From: Limnomonas spitsbergensis | Lineage: Eukaryota; Chlorophyta; Chlorophyceae; Chlamydomonadales | Assembly (NCBI GenBank): GCA_037349105.1 | Contig: JAYJMM010000119.1 | Span: 4,351,001-4,415,000 of the forward strand | Direction of reading: 5' to 3' | DNA: 64,000 bases | Part shown: one piece after another, positions 13,201 through 25,200 of the stretch | Position numbering within the stretch: the stretch's first letter is position 1 | How the letters are laid out: every line of letters begins with the position of its first letter | Notes under the pieces: generated by a model | Told to the model about the DNA's origin: nothing | Database searches by the model: none | Seen by the model: only the letters and a program-made list of their open reading frames with translations | Position numbers and translations under genes: made by a program

Positions 13201-16200
13201 GACCTGCCACCCGCCCCTCTCATCACCCTGTCTGCCCTCCACTGACCTGCCACCCGCCCCTCTCATCACCCTGTCTGCCCTCCACTGACCTGCCACCCGC
13301 CCCTCTCATCACCCTATCTGCCCTCCACTGACCTGCCACCCGCCCCTCTCATCACCCCCGGTCTGCCCTCCACCGACCTGCCACCCGTCCCTCTCATCCC
13401 CCCGCCTGCCCTCCACTGATCTGCCACCCGCCCCTCTCACCCCACTCTGCCGTCCACCGACCTGCCATCCGCCCCTCTCATCACCCTGTCTGCCGTCCAC
13501 TGACCTGCCACCTGCCCCTCTCATCACCCTGTCTGCCCTCCACAGACCTGCCACCCGTTCCTCTCACCCCCTGTCTGCCCTCCACCGACCTGCCACCCGC
13601 CCCTCTCACCCCCTGTCTGCCCTCCACCGACCTGCCACTTGCACCTCTCACCCCTGTCTGCCCTCCACTGACCTGCCACCCGCCCCTCTCACCCCTCTGT
13701 CTGCCTTCCACTGACCTGCCACCCGCCCCTCTCACCCCCCTGTCTGCCCTCCACTGACCTGCCACCCGCCCCTCTCATCCTCCTGTCTGCCCTCCACCAA
13801 CCTGCCACCCGCCCCTCTCACCCCCCCCCCTTTAACCTCCACCAACCTGCCACTTGCACCTCTGAAGGAGGATGTCAGCAGCGCCCTTGACGTACAGTCT
13901 GAGGGTGCTGGCAGGGGAAGAGTCGGTCCCGAGCGTCCTCCCGAGATGGGACTGGAGAGGGGGGCTGTCAGTGTTGCCGTCACCACCAATGCGGCCAGCC
14001 CAATCGTTGCATGGAATTTCACCTCCTCCGTTTTGCCCGCCGCTCCTGCTGCTGTGAGCATCCTCCAATGAGACCAGGGTGCTCATTCGCTTGCGCTCAG
14101 AAGTGAAGGGAAGCACCTGCAATTGAACAACACCCGTTAGGCAAGAGCAGGCTTAAGGCATCATGTTACATACGAAGAATGTACGTCGCAGTCCTTAAGT
14201 TCGGCTTCATGGAACATACGACGAATATATGTCGCAGTCCTTAAGTTCGGCTCATGGAACATAAGATAAACATATGCTTAGTCCTCCAGTTCAGCTGCAA
14301 TAGGAGTTCATGGAAGCATCAGCAATTAAACATACTTCATCATGCAAGTTAAAACAAACAGGCTCTACGTAGAAAATGTGCAAAAGAAATGAAAGAGCCC
14401 CGCTTAAATGCAACAAGAGGAGAGCTATACGTCCGTGCGAGGTGTAGAGTGTGCGCCCAAACTGGGGCGATGGACCCAATGCTGCCCATTCAATTTGACA
14501 CCATTTGAGATTCGGCCAATCCCCAGAAGATGAGGCAAACACCAGGCCAGCCAGTCTCCAGAGGGCCCGTCTCTGAGCGTTCAACAGACCAGTCCAGCTG
14601 GCAAACATAAACAATACAATTGAGTAGATAACCTAACCAGTTATACATATTTTTGTGTGCCCATCACCACATCATCACTTGCCTGTATTGCCTGGGCCCT
14701 CCTGCCCATCAGGTCCATCCTCGCCCCCCCTGCCTCAGGGCCCACGAGCTGCTCAGCCATCTCCAGGAGCGCACACTCGGTGCGGTTGCCTGACCTCTCA
14801 TGGCACAGGCCGGTGTCAGGGCTGGTGACCCAACGTGAGCTGGCTGTGGAGTTGAGGATCACATTGTTGACCAGCAGCTCCTGAAAGGGATTGCAGGGGG
14901 AAGGGGGCAAGGGGTGGAGGGGGGTGCAAGGGGTGGAGCGGGTGCAACAGAGGAAGGGGGGGCATGGGGTGTGGGTAGGAATGGGAGCCAATGGGTCTGG
15001 TCAAGGCAGCTTGGGCTAAACCTGGATGTCGGGCAATACCATAACATGAGAAAGAGAGCAGCTTCATAACCTCCTATTGGGACATGCATCTGCACCTACT
15101 AAGAGATTCAGGATATATTTTCAGTCAGTGCTGTGCCAATTATGGTCCTTACGGTGGCTCAATTGAGGAGCTGACTTTCAGTCACCGTAATTTCAAGGCA
15201 AATGCAGCTATATTTTCCAGTCAGGGACCGTAAGTACAGACACAATTTCTGAATGACGGCGCAATTGCACATCACAGTTTCCAGTCCACCTCGGTCAAGA
15301 CTCCTCTACGACTCTACCCGTCTGGTGCTGCATGCAGGATTCATCAGGATGACAAGAGCACGAGCAGCAGAAGTAAAACATGACACCAAGGATAAACGAG
15401 AGAAGTCAGAAGTCCACAAGGCAGCTCTCAAAACGGAGGACACGCCTCACACTACAGCGTGGCGCTGTTCGTCACGCCCAAATCAGCGAGTGTGACCGAC
15501 CCTTGATGAAATTAAAAACAAATCCCTTCAGGGAAAGCACATCATACATCAACATTTCAGAAACAGGGACAAGGTTTCTCTCTGGGTGATTAAGCTACAT
15601 GTCAGCTACACTCCGGCCGCTGGCCGAAGGTCCAATTTGTGGCCAGACTTGCTGCTTTGGTCACCAGTTGCAGTCCGGTCCAGGCTTGGTCCAAACTGGG
15701 CCTCTGGTAGCCGCTGGGTGGCCTGCCGAAGCTGCACTTGTAACCAAAAGAAAACACTGAACAGGACGCGGTCAGCAAGCCGGGCTCACCCTAGCGACGT
15801 TCGACAGTCTCTGATTGTCATCGCTGCTGCTGAGGGGTTTGAGGGCCAACACAGACCTGGCGCCCACCCGCAGCACCTCCATCGCAGATGCTCCTGGAGC
15901 CTCCCCTTCTGACCCTTGGCCACGGGCGTCCCCCACGCTGCGCACATCCTGCGGCAATCCAAAAGTCCGAGACGTCCTGGTCTCGGTCGTTTTGAGCGGC
16001 AATGAAATGTTTCCGCGTGTGCTTGGGGATGGTTTTGGGAGAGGTGGTGGGGGTAATGATGACCGGCCCTCTGGTAACAGCTGTTGCCTTTTGGTGCCGC
16101 CATGCCTGACACGGAACGTTTGCCCACTGGTCCACAGGCGAACCACTGCCATGTCGTTCTGGGTCAACGTGCCGGTCTTGTCCCTTCGATGATAAGGGGG

Positions 16201-19200
16201 GGGGGCGAAGATAAAACAGGGGGCGTTGGGATTCGTAGGCCCGTCTGTTCATGCACGACCAATGCCTGCTCCTGAGGGGAAGGGCTATGCGCAGAGTTTC
16301 TATTTTGCGACTCAGCTAAAGGTCAGCTACACTCCGGCCTCCAGCCGGAGGCCCCATTTGTGACCAGCCCTGCAGCTTGGGCCACCAGCCGTATGCTGGT
16401 CCAGGTTTGGTCCCAATTGGGCCTTTGGCGGCAGCAGGTCTGCCTGCCAAAGGTGACCTCGTAGCCGAAAAAGAAACGCTGGCTATGCGTTCAAGGCTGT
16501 GTTCTGTCAGACTTGAGTGTCAAGGAAATCAAATGTTTCCTGGCCAAAGGAGCTTATTGTGCCCACCACATTTCATGCTCTTGAAACAAATGACAGCTGT
16601 GCTCTACAACCCTTCCGTCCACTGCTTTCCAATCAATATAATCACATGCAGACTGCAGCAGCACATAAGTAGCACATACCATGATCCATGGGTAGTAGAA
16701 ATAATACTGGTTACGTGAACTCCTAATAATAGACAACACGTTAAGTTAACACCCGAACTCGAGCCACTATCAAAGTGAGCTCCCCACCACGCATGATCTC
16801 CCACCTTTTACTTCATTGGGATTCCCACACTCTAACCACCACTCACGTGCAGATTGTGGTCGCACACGCCATGGTCTCACACGCATTCAGGTGCCTGCGT
16901 ACCATGGGAAGCGGCATGAACAGCGTTGAACTCAGATATTGAGATGTGACAAATTGACAACGGCACTTCAGGTGCTGTGATGGGCGACTGACGGCCGGGA
17001 CTGTTGGCCACACACATCACTCCACTCACACTCCCTTCTCTGCAGAATCGAGCAGACGTCGGCCTTTTGACCGTGCCGCCAATATCTATTTTTTTTCAGT
17101 CGATATTTTACTGCGTTGTGGTGTAACACACCGTGTTACATTACACTTCAGTCTCTTCTTAAGAGTCAGAACCCAAGGCTGTGCTGCATGCCATTAGGAG
17201 CAGCGAGGACAGCTTTGGACTCCAGCATGACTACGGCATCGCAGGTACCATACCCGGGAGGCAAGAGACCAGATGCTGCATGCCAGCTTTTATATACCAT
17301 ATATTAAATTTCATTTTATTATATTCAATTCATTTATTATGTATATTAACTTTTCATTAAATTACATTATATATAATTATTTCATTATATATATTATATT
17401 TCATTAAATTAATTTATTACATGCTATATTTCATGTCATATATGATATCTCATTTTATTAAATATATTTTAGATTATATTTTGAATTGAACACACGAAGT
17501 GCTAGAAACGTTAAATTTCAAATACAAGATACCAGGAAGATTAAATTTTAAATACCACCAGCCTCAAAAATAGGGCTGGGACCCAGAAGCTGAGTGGCAG
17601 GTTTGGGATGACAGGACCAGCTAAACCCTCAACCCTAATTTAGCGCTTGGGGAACTATTAAACTACCATCACCTTCTATCAAGCCTACATATGAGAATGA
17701 AATCCATGGTGTGGCGGAACATCAGCATAATCTGTATTCCGGCAGGCAGGTACATTGTCCAGTGAAGGCATACACCATCCACATGGGGTTCCCACATGGG
17801 CGCATGGGCGTGTGCCTGGGCTGCCCTTCCAACTGCCACATGTGCGCATGGGCGCGCATGGGCTGCCATTCCAGCTGCCACATGTGCGCATGGGCGCGCC
17901 TGGGCTGCCCTTCCAACTGCCACATGTGCGCATGGGCGCGCATGGGCTGCCATTCCAGCTGCCACATGTGCGCATGGGCGCGCATGGGCTGCCATTCCAA
18001 CTGCCACATGTGCGCATGGGCGCGCATGGGCTGCCCTTCCAGCTGCCACATGTGCGCATGGGCGCGCATGGGCTGCCCTTCCAACTGCCACATGTGCGCA
18101 TGAGCGTGCCTGGGCTGCCCTTCCAACTGCCACATGTGCGCATGTGCGTGCCTGGGCTGTCCTTCAAACTGCCACATGTGCGCATGGGTGTGCCTGGGCT
18201 GCCCTTCCAACTGCCACATGTGCGCATGGGCGTGCTTGGGCTGCCCTTCCATCGGCCACATGTGCGCATGTGCGTGCCTGGGCTGTCCTTCAAACTGCCA
18301 CATGTGCGCATGGGTGTGCCTGGGCTGCCCTTCCAACTGCCACATGTGCGCATGGGCGTGCTTGGGCTGCCCTTCCATCGGCCACATGTGCGCATGGGCG
18401 TGCATGGGCTGCCCTTCCAACTGCCACATGTGCGCATGGGCGTGCCTGGGCTGCCCTTCCAACTGCCACATGTGCGCATGTGCGTGCTTGGGCTGCCCTT
18501 CCAACTGCCATATGTGTGCATGGGCGCGCCTGGGCTGCCCTTCCAACTGCCACATGTGTGCATGGGTATGTGCCTGGGCTGTCTTTCCAACTGCCACATG
18601 TGCGCATGGGCGTGCCTGGGCTGCCCTTCCAACTGCCACATGTGCGCATGGGCGTGTGCCTGGGCTGCCCTTCCAACTGCCACATGTGCGCATGGGTGTG
18701 CCTGGGCTGCCCTTCGAACTGCCACATGTGCGCATGGGCGTGTGCCTGGGCTGCCCTTCCAACTGCCACATGTGCGCATGGGCGTGCCTGGACTGCCCTT
18801 CCAACTGCCACATGTGCGCATGGGCGTGCCTGGGCTGCCCTTCCAACTGCCACATGTGAGCATGGGCGTGTGCCTGGGCTGCCCTTCCAACTGCCAAATG
18901 TGCTTATGGGCGTGCCTGGGCTGCCCTTCCAAATGCCACATGTGAGCATGGGCGTGTGCCTGGGCTGTCTTTCCAACTGCCACAGTTTCATGTCCACCCT
19001 ATCTGCCATAATTGGATTTCTGCTCACCAGGCATCCGCTGCGTCCAGTTTACCTGCTGAGCGTTTTGGTTGGCCGGTCTAACATTCCGGTCCCCAAAACC
19101 CTGAACGCCCGACCCCTCCTGATTATGATGCTGTCGGCCAGCATGTCCCCTGGGTGTTAGGTTGAGTTTCGACTGAAATGTATCTAAGATTACGGTTCAG

Positions 19201-22200
19201 GATGGGTCTGATCCCTAAATCCTAATTTCAACTCCCTGATCCCTAAATGTAGGGATCCCTAAATCCTAAATCTCAACTCCCTATAAGGGAGTTGAGATTG
19301 AAGATTTATGAACCTGAACACCGCAACCCTTTAACCCACCTGACCAGGTTGTTGTCGGCCAGCATGCGCTGCACGCTGAATGCCAGGGCGAGTGTGACGG
19401 CCAGCGGCAGCCCCTCGGGCACCGCCACCACCAGGATCGTCACACTGGTGATGAGGTCATCCAGGTAATGCTGGAGGGAGCAAGCAGGGGGGAGGAGAGG
19501 ACAGGGGCACGCATTCAACAACCACCGCATGTAAGCTGTTGAGAGGTTTCACTGCAGGCCGCAGGGGATTCACTGTGTACCTGCAGTGTACCTTCAGTGT
19601 ACCTTCAGTGTACCTGCAGTGTACCTGCAGTGTACCTACAGTGTACCTGCAGTGTACCTTCAGTGTACCTGCAGTGTACCTACAGTGTATCTGCAGTGCA
19701 CCTGTAGTGTACCTTCAGTGTACCTGCAGTGCACCTGCAGCTAAACTCGCTTGATGGCGGATGTGGGTAGTAATGGCCTGCCAACCAGCCAGGCAGCAGG
19801 TTCCTGCTGTCTGGCTGGTTGGCAGGCCATTACTTCTCATTTCAACACGCTTCAGCTGCGCATCAGCAAAACCTCGGCTTACAGCTGAAGGGGGCCTGGT
19901 GCAGCCAGCCCTGCTATTTGGGCCACCAGCCGTAGGCCAGTCATGGTTTGGTCCCATTGGTCCAGAGGTGGCTGCTGGGCTGCTCCCCGAATTGGGTCTG
20001 GTACACACCATAATAAACACGGGTGGACCATGGACAAGGCCCAGCTGCCCTGCCAGCCACCCTCAATTCAGTCCGTACCTGCCATCTTATACCCTGTCGG
20101 CAGCAGCGCTATTTACCCTCAACCCTGGACCCTTAGTCCAGACCGTGCCTGTCATCAGACATCCCGTCCACACCAGTGGTGTTTTAGTTTCACACCAGGC
20201 CAGCTTGAAACCCTTAAACCTTGGACCCATGCTGTCCAGTCCTACACACCAGTGGTGTTTTAGTTAACACCAGACCAGCCTAGAGGGTGCTGCTGGGCCG
20301 CTCCCAGTGGGCTGATTGAACCAAAATCTAGACCAGAAAGCATGCAGAAGGCCGCCCAAACATAAGGTTTGCGCCTTCAGACATTCAAAAGCAGCCAATG
20401 ACGCAGCTAGGTTTGAGCTGAATCAGATCAGAGAGGCGTGAAAGGCGAGCTCCCGCGTGCATCAAAACTCTTTAGCTACAGGTTGGGGTGTAAAGACGTA
20501 CCTAGTGTAGGGTTTAGGCTTCACCCTTCACACAAACCTGAAGGAACGCACCTGCAACTTGGCGCAAGAAACCTAAACAAAACAAAACAAAGGCTCCTCT
20601 TGCCGCCCCCCCCACATACACAAAAACAAACAATCACGCACCTGCACGTGGTCAATGTCCACCAGAGAGGCCTGAAGGTTGATCTCCTGCAGTGTGTATT
20701 CGCCCCAGTTGAGGGCCAGCACGCCAGCCGCCGCCGCCATGCCCGCATAGCCTATCTGCCGCGCCAACCCATCGAGCTTCTCCGTCAGGATGGTGCTCTT
20801 GCCCATAGACTCCTCTTGTCTCCCCTCTTGCTGCTGCCCCTCCTGCTCCTGCCCCTCCATCTTCCCCGGCCGCTCCTCTGGTCTGGACTTCATTTGCAGC
20901 CCAGTCTGCCCCTTCGACCTCTGTCGGCCCTGCTGCTTCTTCGCCTGGGGTTCATTCCCTCCCATTCCCGCTGCCTGCCCTTCCACTTGCAACACTTGTT
21001 CCTGCTGCTGCTCATCCACCCCTTGCGTCTGCCCCGCCACCATGCCGCTGATCTTTCCCTGCTGCGAATATATGCCCACGGCCACTACCAGCATGCGACC
21101 GTAACCTTCCAGCACCTTGGATCCAGACAGAAGAATACACGACCGGGACTGATAGGGGGAGAGGGGGAGGGGGAGAGGAAAAGTAATTCATACGTGGACG
21201 TAACTTGCCAGCATCTTGGAGCTATACAACAGAATACATGGCCGGGACTGAAAGGGGAAGAGGGGGGGGGGGGTACTTTTAGGGTACTCAGGGGCGTCGC
21301 ATGGACAGGCAGGGGGCGGAAAGTGGCAAGGTGAGTCACTCAGGTGGAAGCGCGCCATATAGACAAGAAAGATGATGAAACAAGCCTGCTAATGCAAACA
21401 TGGGCTAGCAAATAGATGCATGACAAGTGACAGGACTGCATGATGAGTGACTCTAACTGTGCAGGGTTTATGAAATAGGTTATTAGGTAGAACAAGGACC
21501 CTTCACCCTAACAAGAGGATAACTTGACACTCTGAGGGAGTTTCATCTGAACCCACAAAATGCTGACTGCTGGTTCCATCATCCAACATGCCCCTCACCT
21601 TCAGTCCTTGGGTCGTCATAGGCATCCAGCATGCCCCTCACCTCCAGTCCTTGGGTCGTCATAGGCATCCAGCATACCCCTCACCTCCAGTCCTTGGGTC
21701 GTCATAGGCATCCAGCATACCCCTCACCTTCAGTCCTTGGGTCGTCATAGGCATCCAGCATGCCCCTCACCTCCAGTCCTTGGGTCGTCATAGGCATCCA
21801 GCATACCCCTCACCTCCAGTCCTTGGGTCGTCATAGGCATCCAGCATACCCCTCACCTCCAGTCCTTGGGTCGTCATAGGCATCCAGCATACCCCTCACC
21901 TCCAGTCCTTGGGTCGTCATAGGCATCCAGCATGCCCCTCACCTTCAGTCCTTGGGTCGTCATAGGCATCCAGCATACCCCTCACCTCCAGTCCTTGGGT
22001 CGTCATAGGCATCCAGCATACCCCTCACCTCCAGTCCTTGGGTCGTCATAGGCATCCAGCATACCCCTCACCTTCAGTCCTTGGGTCGTCATAGGCATCC
22101 AGCATACCCCTCACCTTCAGTCCTTGGGTCGTCATAGGCATCCAGCATACCCCTCACCTCCAGTCTTTGGGTCGTCATAGGCATCCAGCATGCCCCTCAC

Positions 22201-25200
22201 CTTCAGTCCTTGGGTCGTCATAGGCATCCAGCATACCCCTCACCTCCAGTCCTTGGGTCGTCATAGGCATCCAGCATGCCCCTCACCTTCAGTCCTTGGG
22301 TCGTCATAGGCATCCAGCATACCCCTCACCTCCAGTCCTTGGGTCGTCATAGGCATCCAGCATGCCCCTCACCTTCAGTCCTTGGGTCGTCATAGGCATC
22401 CAGCATACCCCTCACCTCCAGTCCTTGGGTCGTCATAGGCATCCAGCATACCCCTCACCTCCAGTCCTTGGGTCGTCATAGGCATCCAGCATACCCCTCA
22501 CCTCCAGTCCTTGGGTCGTCATAGGCATCCAGCATACCCCTCACCTCCAGTCCTTGGGTCGTCATAGGCATCCAGCATACCCCTCACCTCCAGTCCTTGG
22601 GTCGTCATAGGCATCCAGCATGCCCCTCACCTTCAGTCCTTGGGTCGTCATAGGCATCCAGCATACCCCTCACCTCCAGTCCTTGGGTCGTCATAGGCAT
22701 CCAACATACCCCTCACCTCCAGTCCTTGGGTCGTCATAGGCATCCAGCATGCCCCTCACCTTCAGTCCTTGGGTTGTCATAGGCATCCAGCATACCCCTC
22801 ACCTCCAGTCCTTGGGTCGTCATAGGCATCCAACATACCCCCCACCTTCAGTCCTTGGGTCGTCATAGGCATCCAGCATACCTCTCACCTTCAGTCCTTG
22901 GGTCGTCATAGGCATCCAGCATACCCCTCACCTCCAGTCTTTGGGTCGTGATAGGCATCCAGCATACTCCTCAACTCCAGTCCTTGGGTCGTCATAGGTA
23001 TCCAGCATACCCCTCACCTCCAGTCCTTGGAATATCATATATTCATATGCACACATTCATCATGCCCCTCACCTTGGAGATGTCATCAGCCTCTCCGGTC
23101 ATGTGGCTCTCATCCACCCTGGACAGACGTATCATGGTTTGGGAATGGAGATGAAGGTCGAGAGCTTATCAAATAAAGTCTGGACTTCATATGAGGCTAT
23201 GTGGGTGCAAGCCATGCTCGAAAATGGCAACTCGAGGAGCAGACCCTGATAGGCAAGTGCAACAAAACATCAGACAGGCAAAGACAGAAAACTGACAAGA
23301 CGGGTCTGGCCAATTTTCCAAGCGCCCTCAACTTCAGCCTGCGATTGCATACCCCTCCCTCAGCTGGAATGATGTCCCCCCTCTCCCTGACCACCCCAAC
23401 ATGGCACACGAGCAGGCCGCATCCACTCACTTTAGCCTGCCGTCGTACACCACTCCGTCCGCCGGGATGATGTCCCCTGTCTCCACCACCACCACGTCTC
23501 CCACCAGCAGGTCGTACACACTCAGCTGCGACTCCACCCCGTCACGCAGGACGCGGATCTGGGAAGCAAGGGCAGGATGGGCAAGGGCAGGATGGATTGC
23601 TCATTAGGATGGCTTTAAGAATAAAATACATACCAGCGTCATATGCGCTGAACCCCCCCCCCCCCATCCAGGGTCAGCTGGGACACATTTTCACCACAGG
23701 AGATCAAATCCCTTTCATCCCTTGCCATTCATCCATTGTGAGCTCAAATGTCTGATGCACATCCGCAGCTCCCCTACACTTCACAAACTAACAACCCTCC
23801 TAGAACCAGCTGATCCTCCTCAACGATCCTCCTACTTGCCCCTGTGTATCTCTTGTGTGGCTCGGCTTCACTGCAGCTAACTTTCACCTACCTCCTGCCC
23901 CCATTTTCCAGCTTGACCCCGTGTCTGTACGCCGATGAAGCCTTGGCCCCATTCCTACCTTGAGCAGTCGAGGGGCGTCCCGTAGAAATCGGACTGGCGG
24001 GCAAGAAAGGAAATGCTGACCTGGACATCATCCTTGGCTGCCTTGATCTGCCTGAACATATCCTCTATGCACCCCATCCCTACAACACGCAGACGCCCCT
24101 CACCTCCACCTCCTCCTCAGCGGCAACCCCTAACTCTGCACAAAGCTTACGCACGTCCGCAGCTCACCCAGTCTCCCATCACCGCATGAAGCATCCACCC
24201 CACCTGCACATCATCCTTGACTGCGTTCAGCTGCCTGAACTTGGCTTCCTTGAAATAGTTGGTGGTTGCGCCCACACAAACCACAACCAAGACAGTCGCC
24301 AGGATGGCGGCTCCCTCAATCCATTCAGGCGGTCCGCTGGAGACGCCGGCAGCCAAAGGTGCCGTCGCCTCCACCGCTGCTGCCGTCGCCACTGCTGCCG
24401 CCGCTGTCGCTGCGGTGCTGGCTTCTTCGCCTAGCTGCTCGGGTATGCTGCCAACTGGGGGCACCGGAGCGGTGTGGGCGAAGCCGAGGTCAAGGGCCAG
24501 TGACAACGCGCCAGCCACAGAGAGCACGATGACCGTAGGGTCCTGCGACGCAGAGGGTGAAGCAAACAAGGCTCAGCAGGAAGGCAAAAATGCTCCAGAA
24601 CCAGGAAAATGCTCAGGAAGAAAGGCAAGAAAGACCTCCCATAATGAAAAACAGTGCTTCTGGACACTTCCTGGTTTGCCCCCGAGAAGGAAGTGCTGCC
24701 TGATGGTCGGTATCATGGGCTTGGTAGTAGATCAGGTATGATGCAAAAGCTGCTGATGCTTTAGCTACTGCGGTTCCCTGCGACGCAGCTCAGGACCAAT
24801 GCCGAGTTCTGCAAGCACTGATGCACCGCCAGTCAAGCTACTGTGCACTGCCAGGTAGGCCACTGAACACCGCCTGGCAGAAATTTTGACATTAGGAGGC
24901 AGTGGATGAGGTAACGCCAGGGATGTCATTGGGCTCCGCCAAACAGGCCCTTGAGCACCGCCAGGCAGGCCCTTGAGCACCACCAGGGCGTCAGGCTGGC
25001 CACTGGGAACTGCAAATGGCCCATGCAAATCTGCAGATCAGTAGGAGAACTGCTTCTAGATAATGGATCTGCTCACATTGAATGCGTCCAGTACCAGCTC
25101 CCAGAATGAGACAGCCCGCTGTGCGGGCAGGCGGTTCTGCCCATAGAGGACGGCACGTTGCGCCATGTGGTCTTGGCCCGCGGTGAGCGTTCCTGTTGTG

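Noticed and set aside
14291..14614. Possible extra Ca-ATPase exon ([20 protein letters not shown])
   Set aside because: It does not resemble the family at this point, and exons 9 and 10 already join in phase through the GC-AG intron.
17209..17290. Candidate Ca-ATPase exon near 17240 ([18 protein letters not shown])
   Set aside because: The ACETM segment was found at 16847-16894 with perfect phase, leaving no missing protein segment for this stretch.
17685..19160. Open frames of 390-454 codons on both strands
   Set aside because: A 42-bp repeat lacking stops produces open frames in several phases at once; the region is an intron of the Ca-ATPase gene.
20438..21334. 298-codon plus-strand open frame
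   Set aside because: Its core is antisense to exon 5 of the Ca-ATPase; Leu/Pro/His-rich composition is the shadow of the Q/E/G-rich insert.
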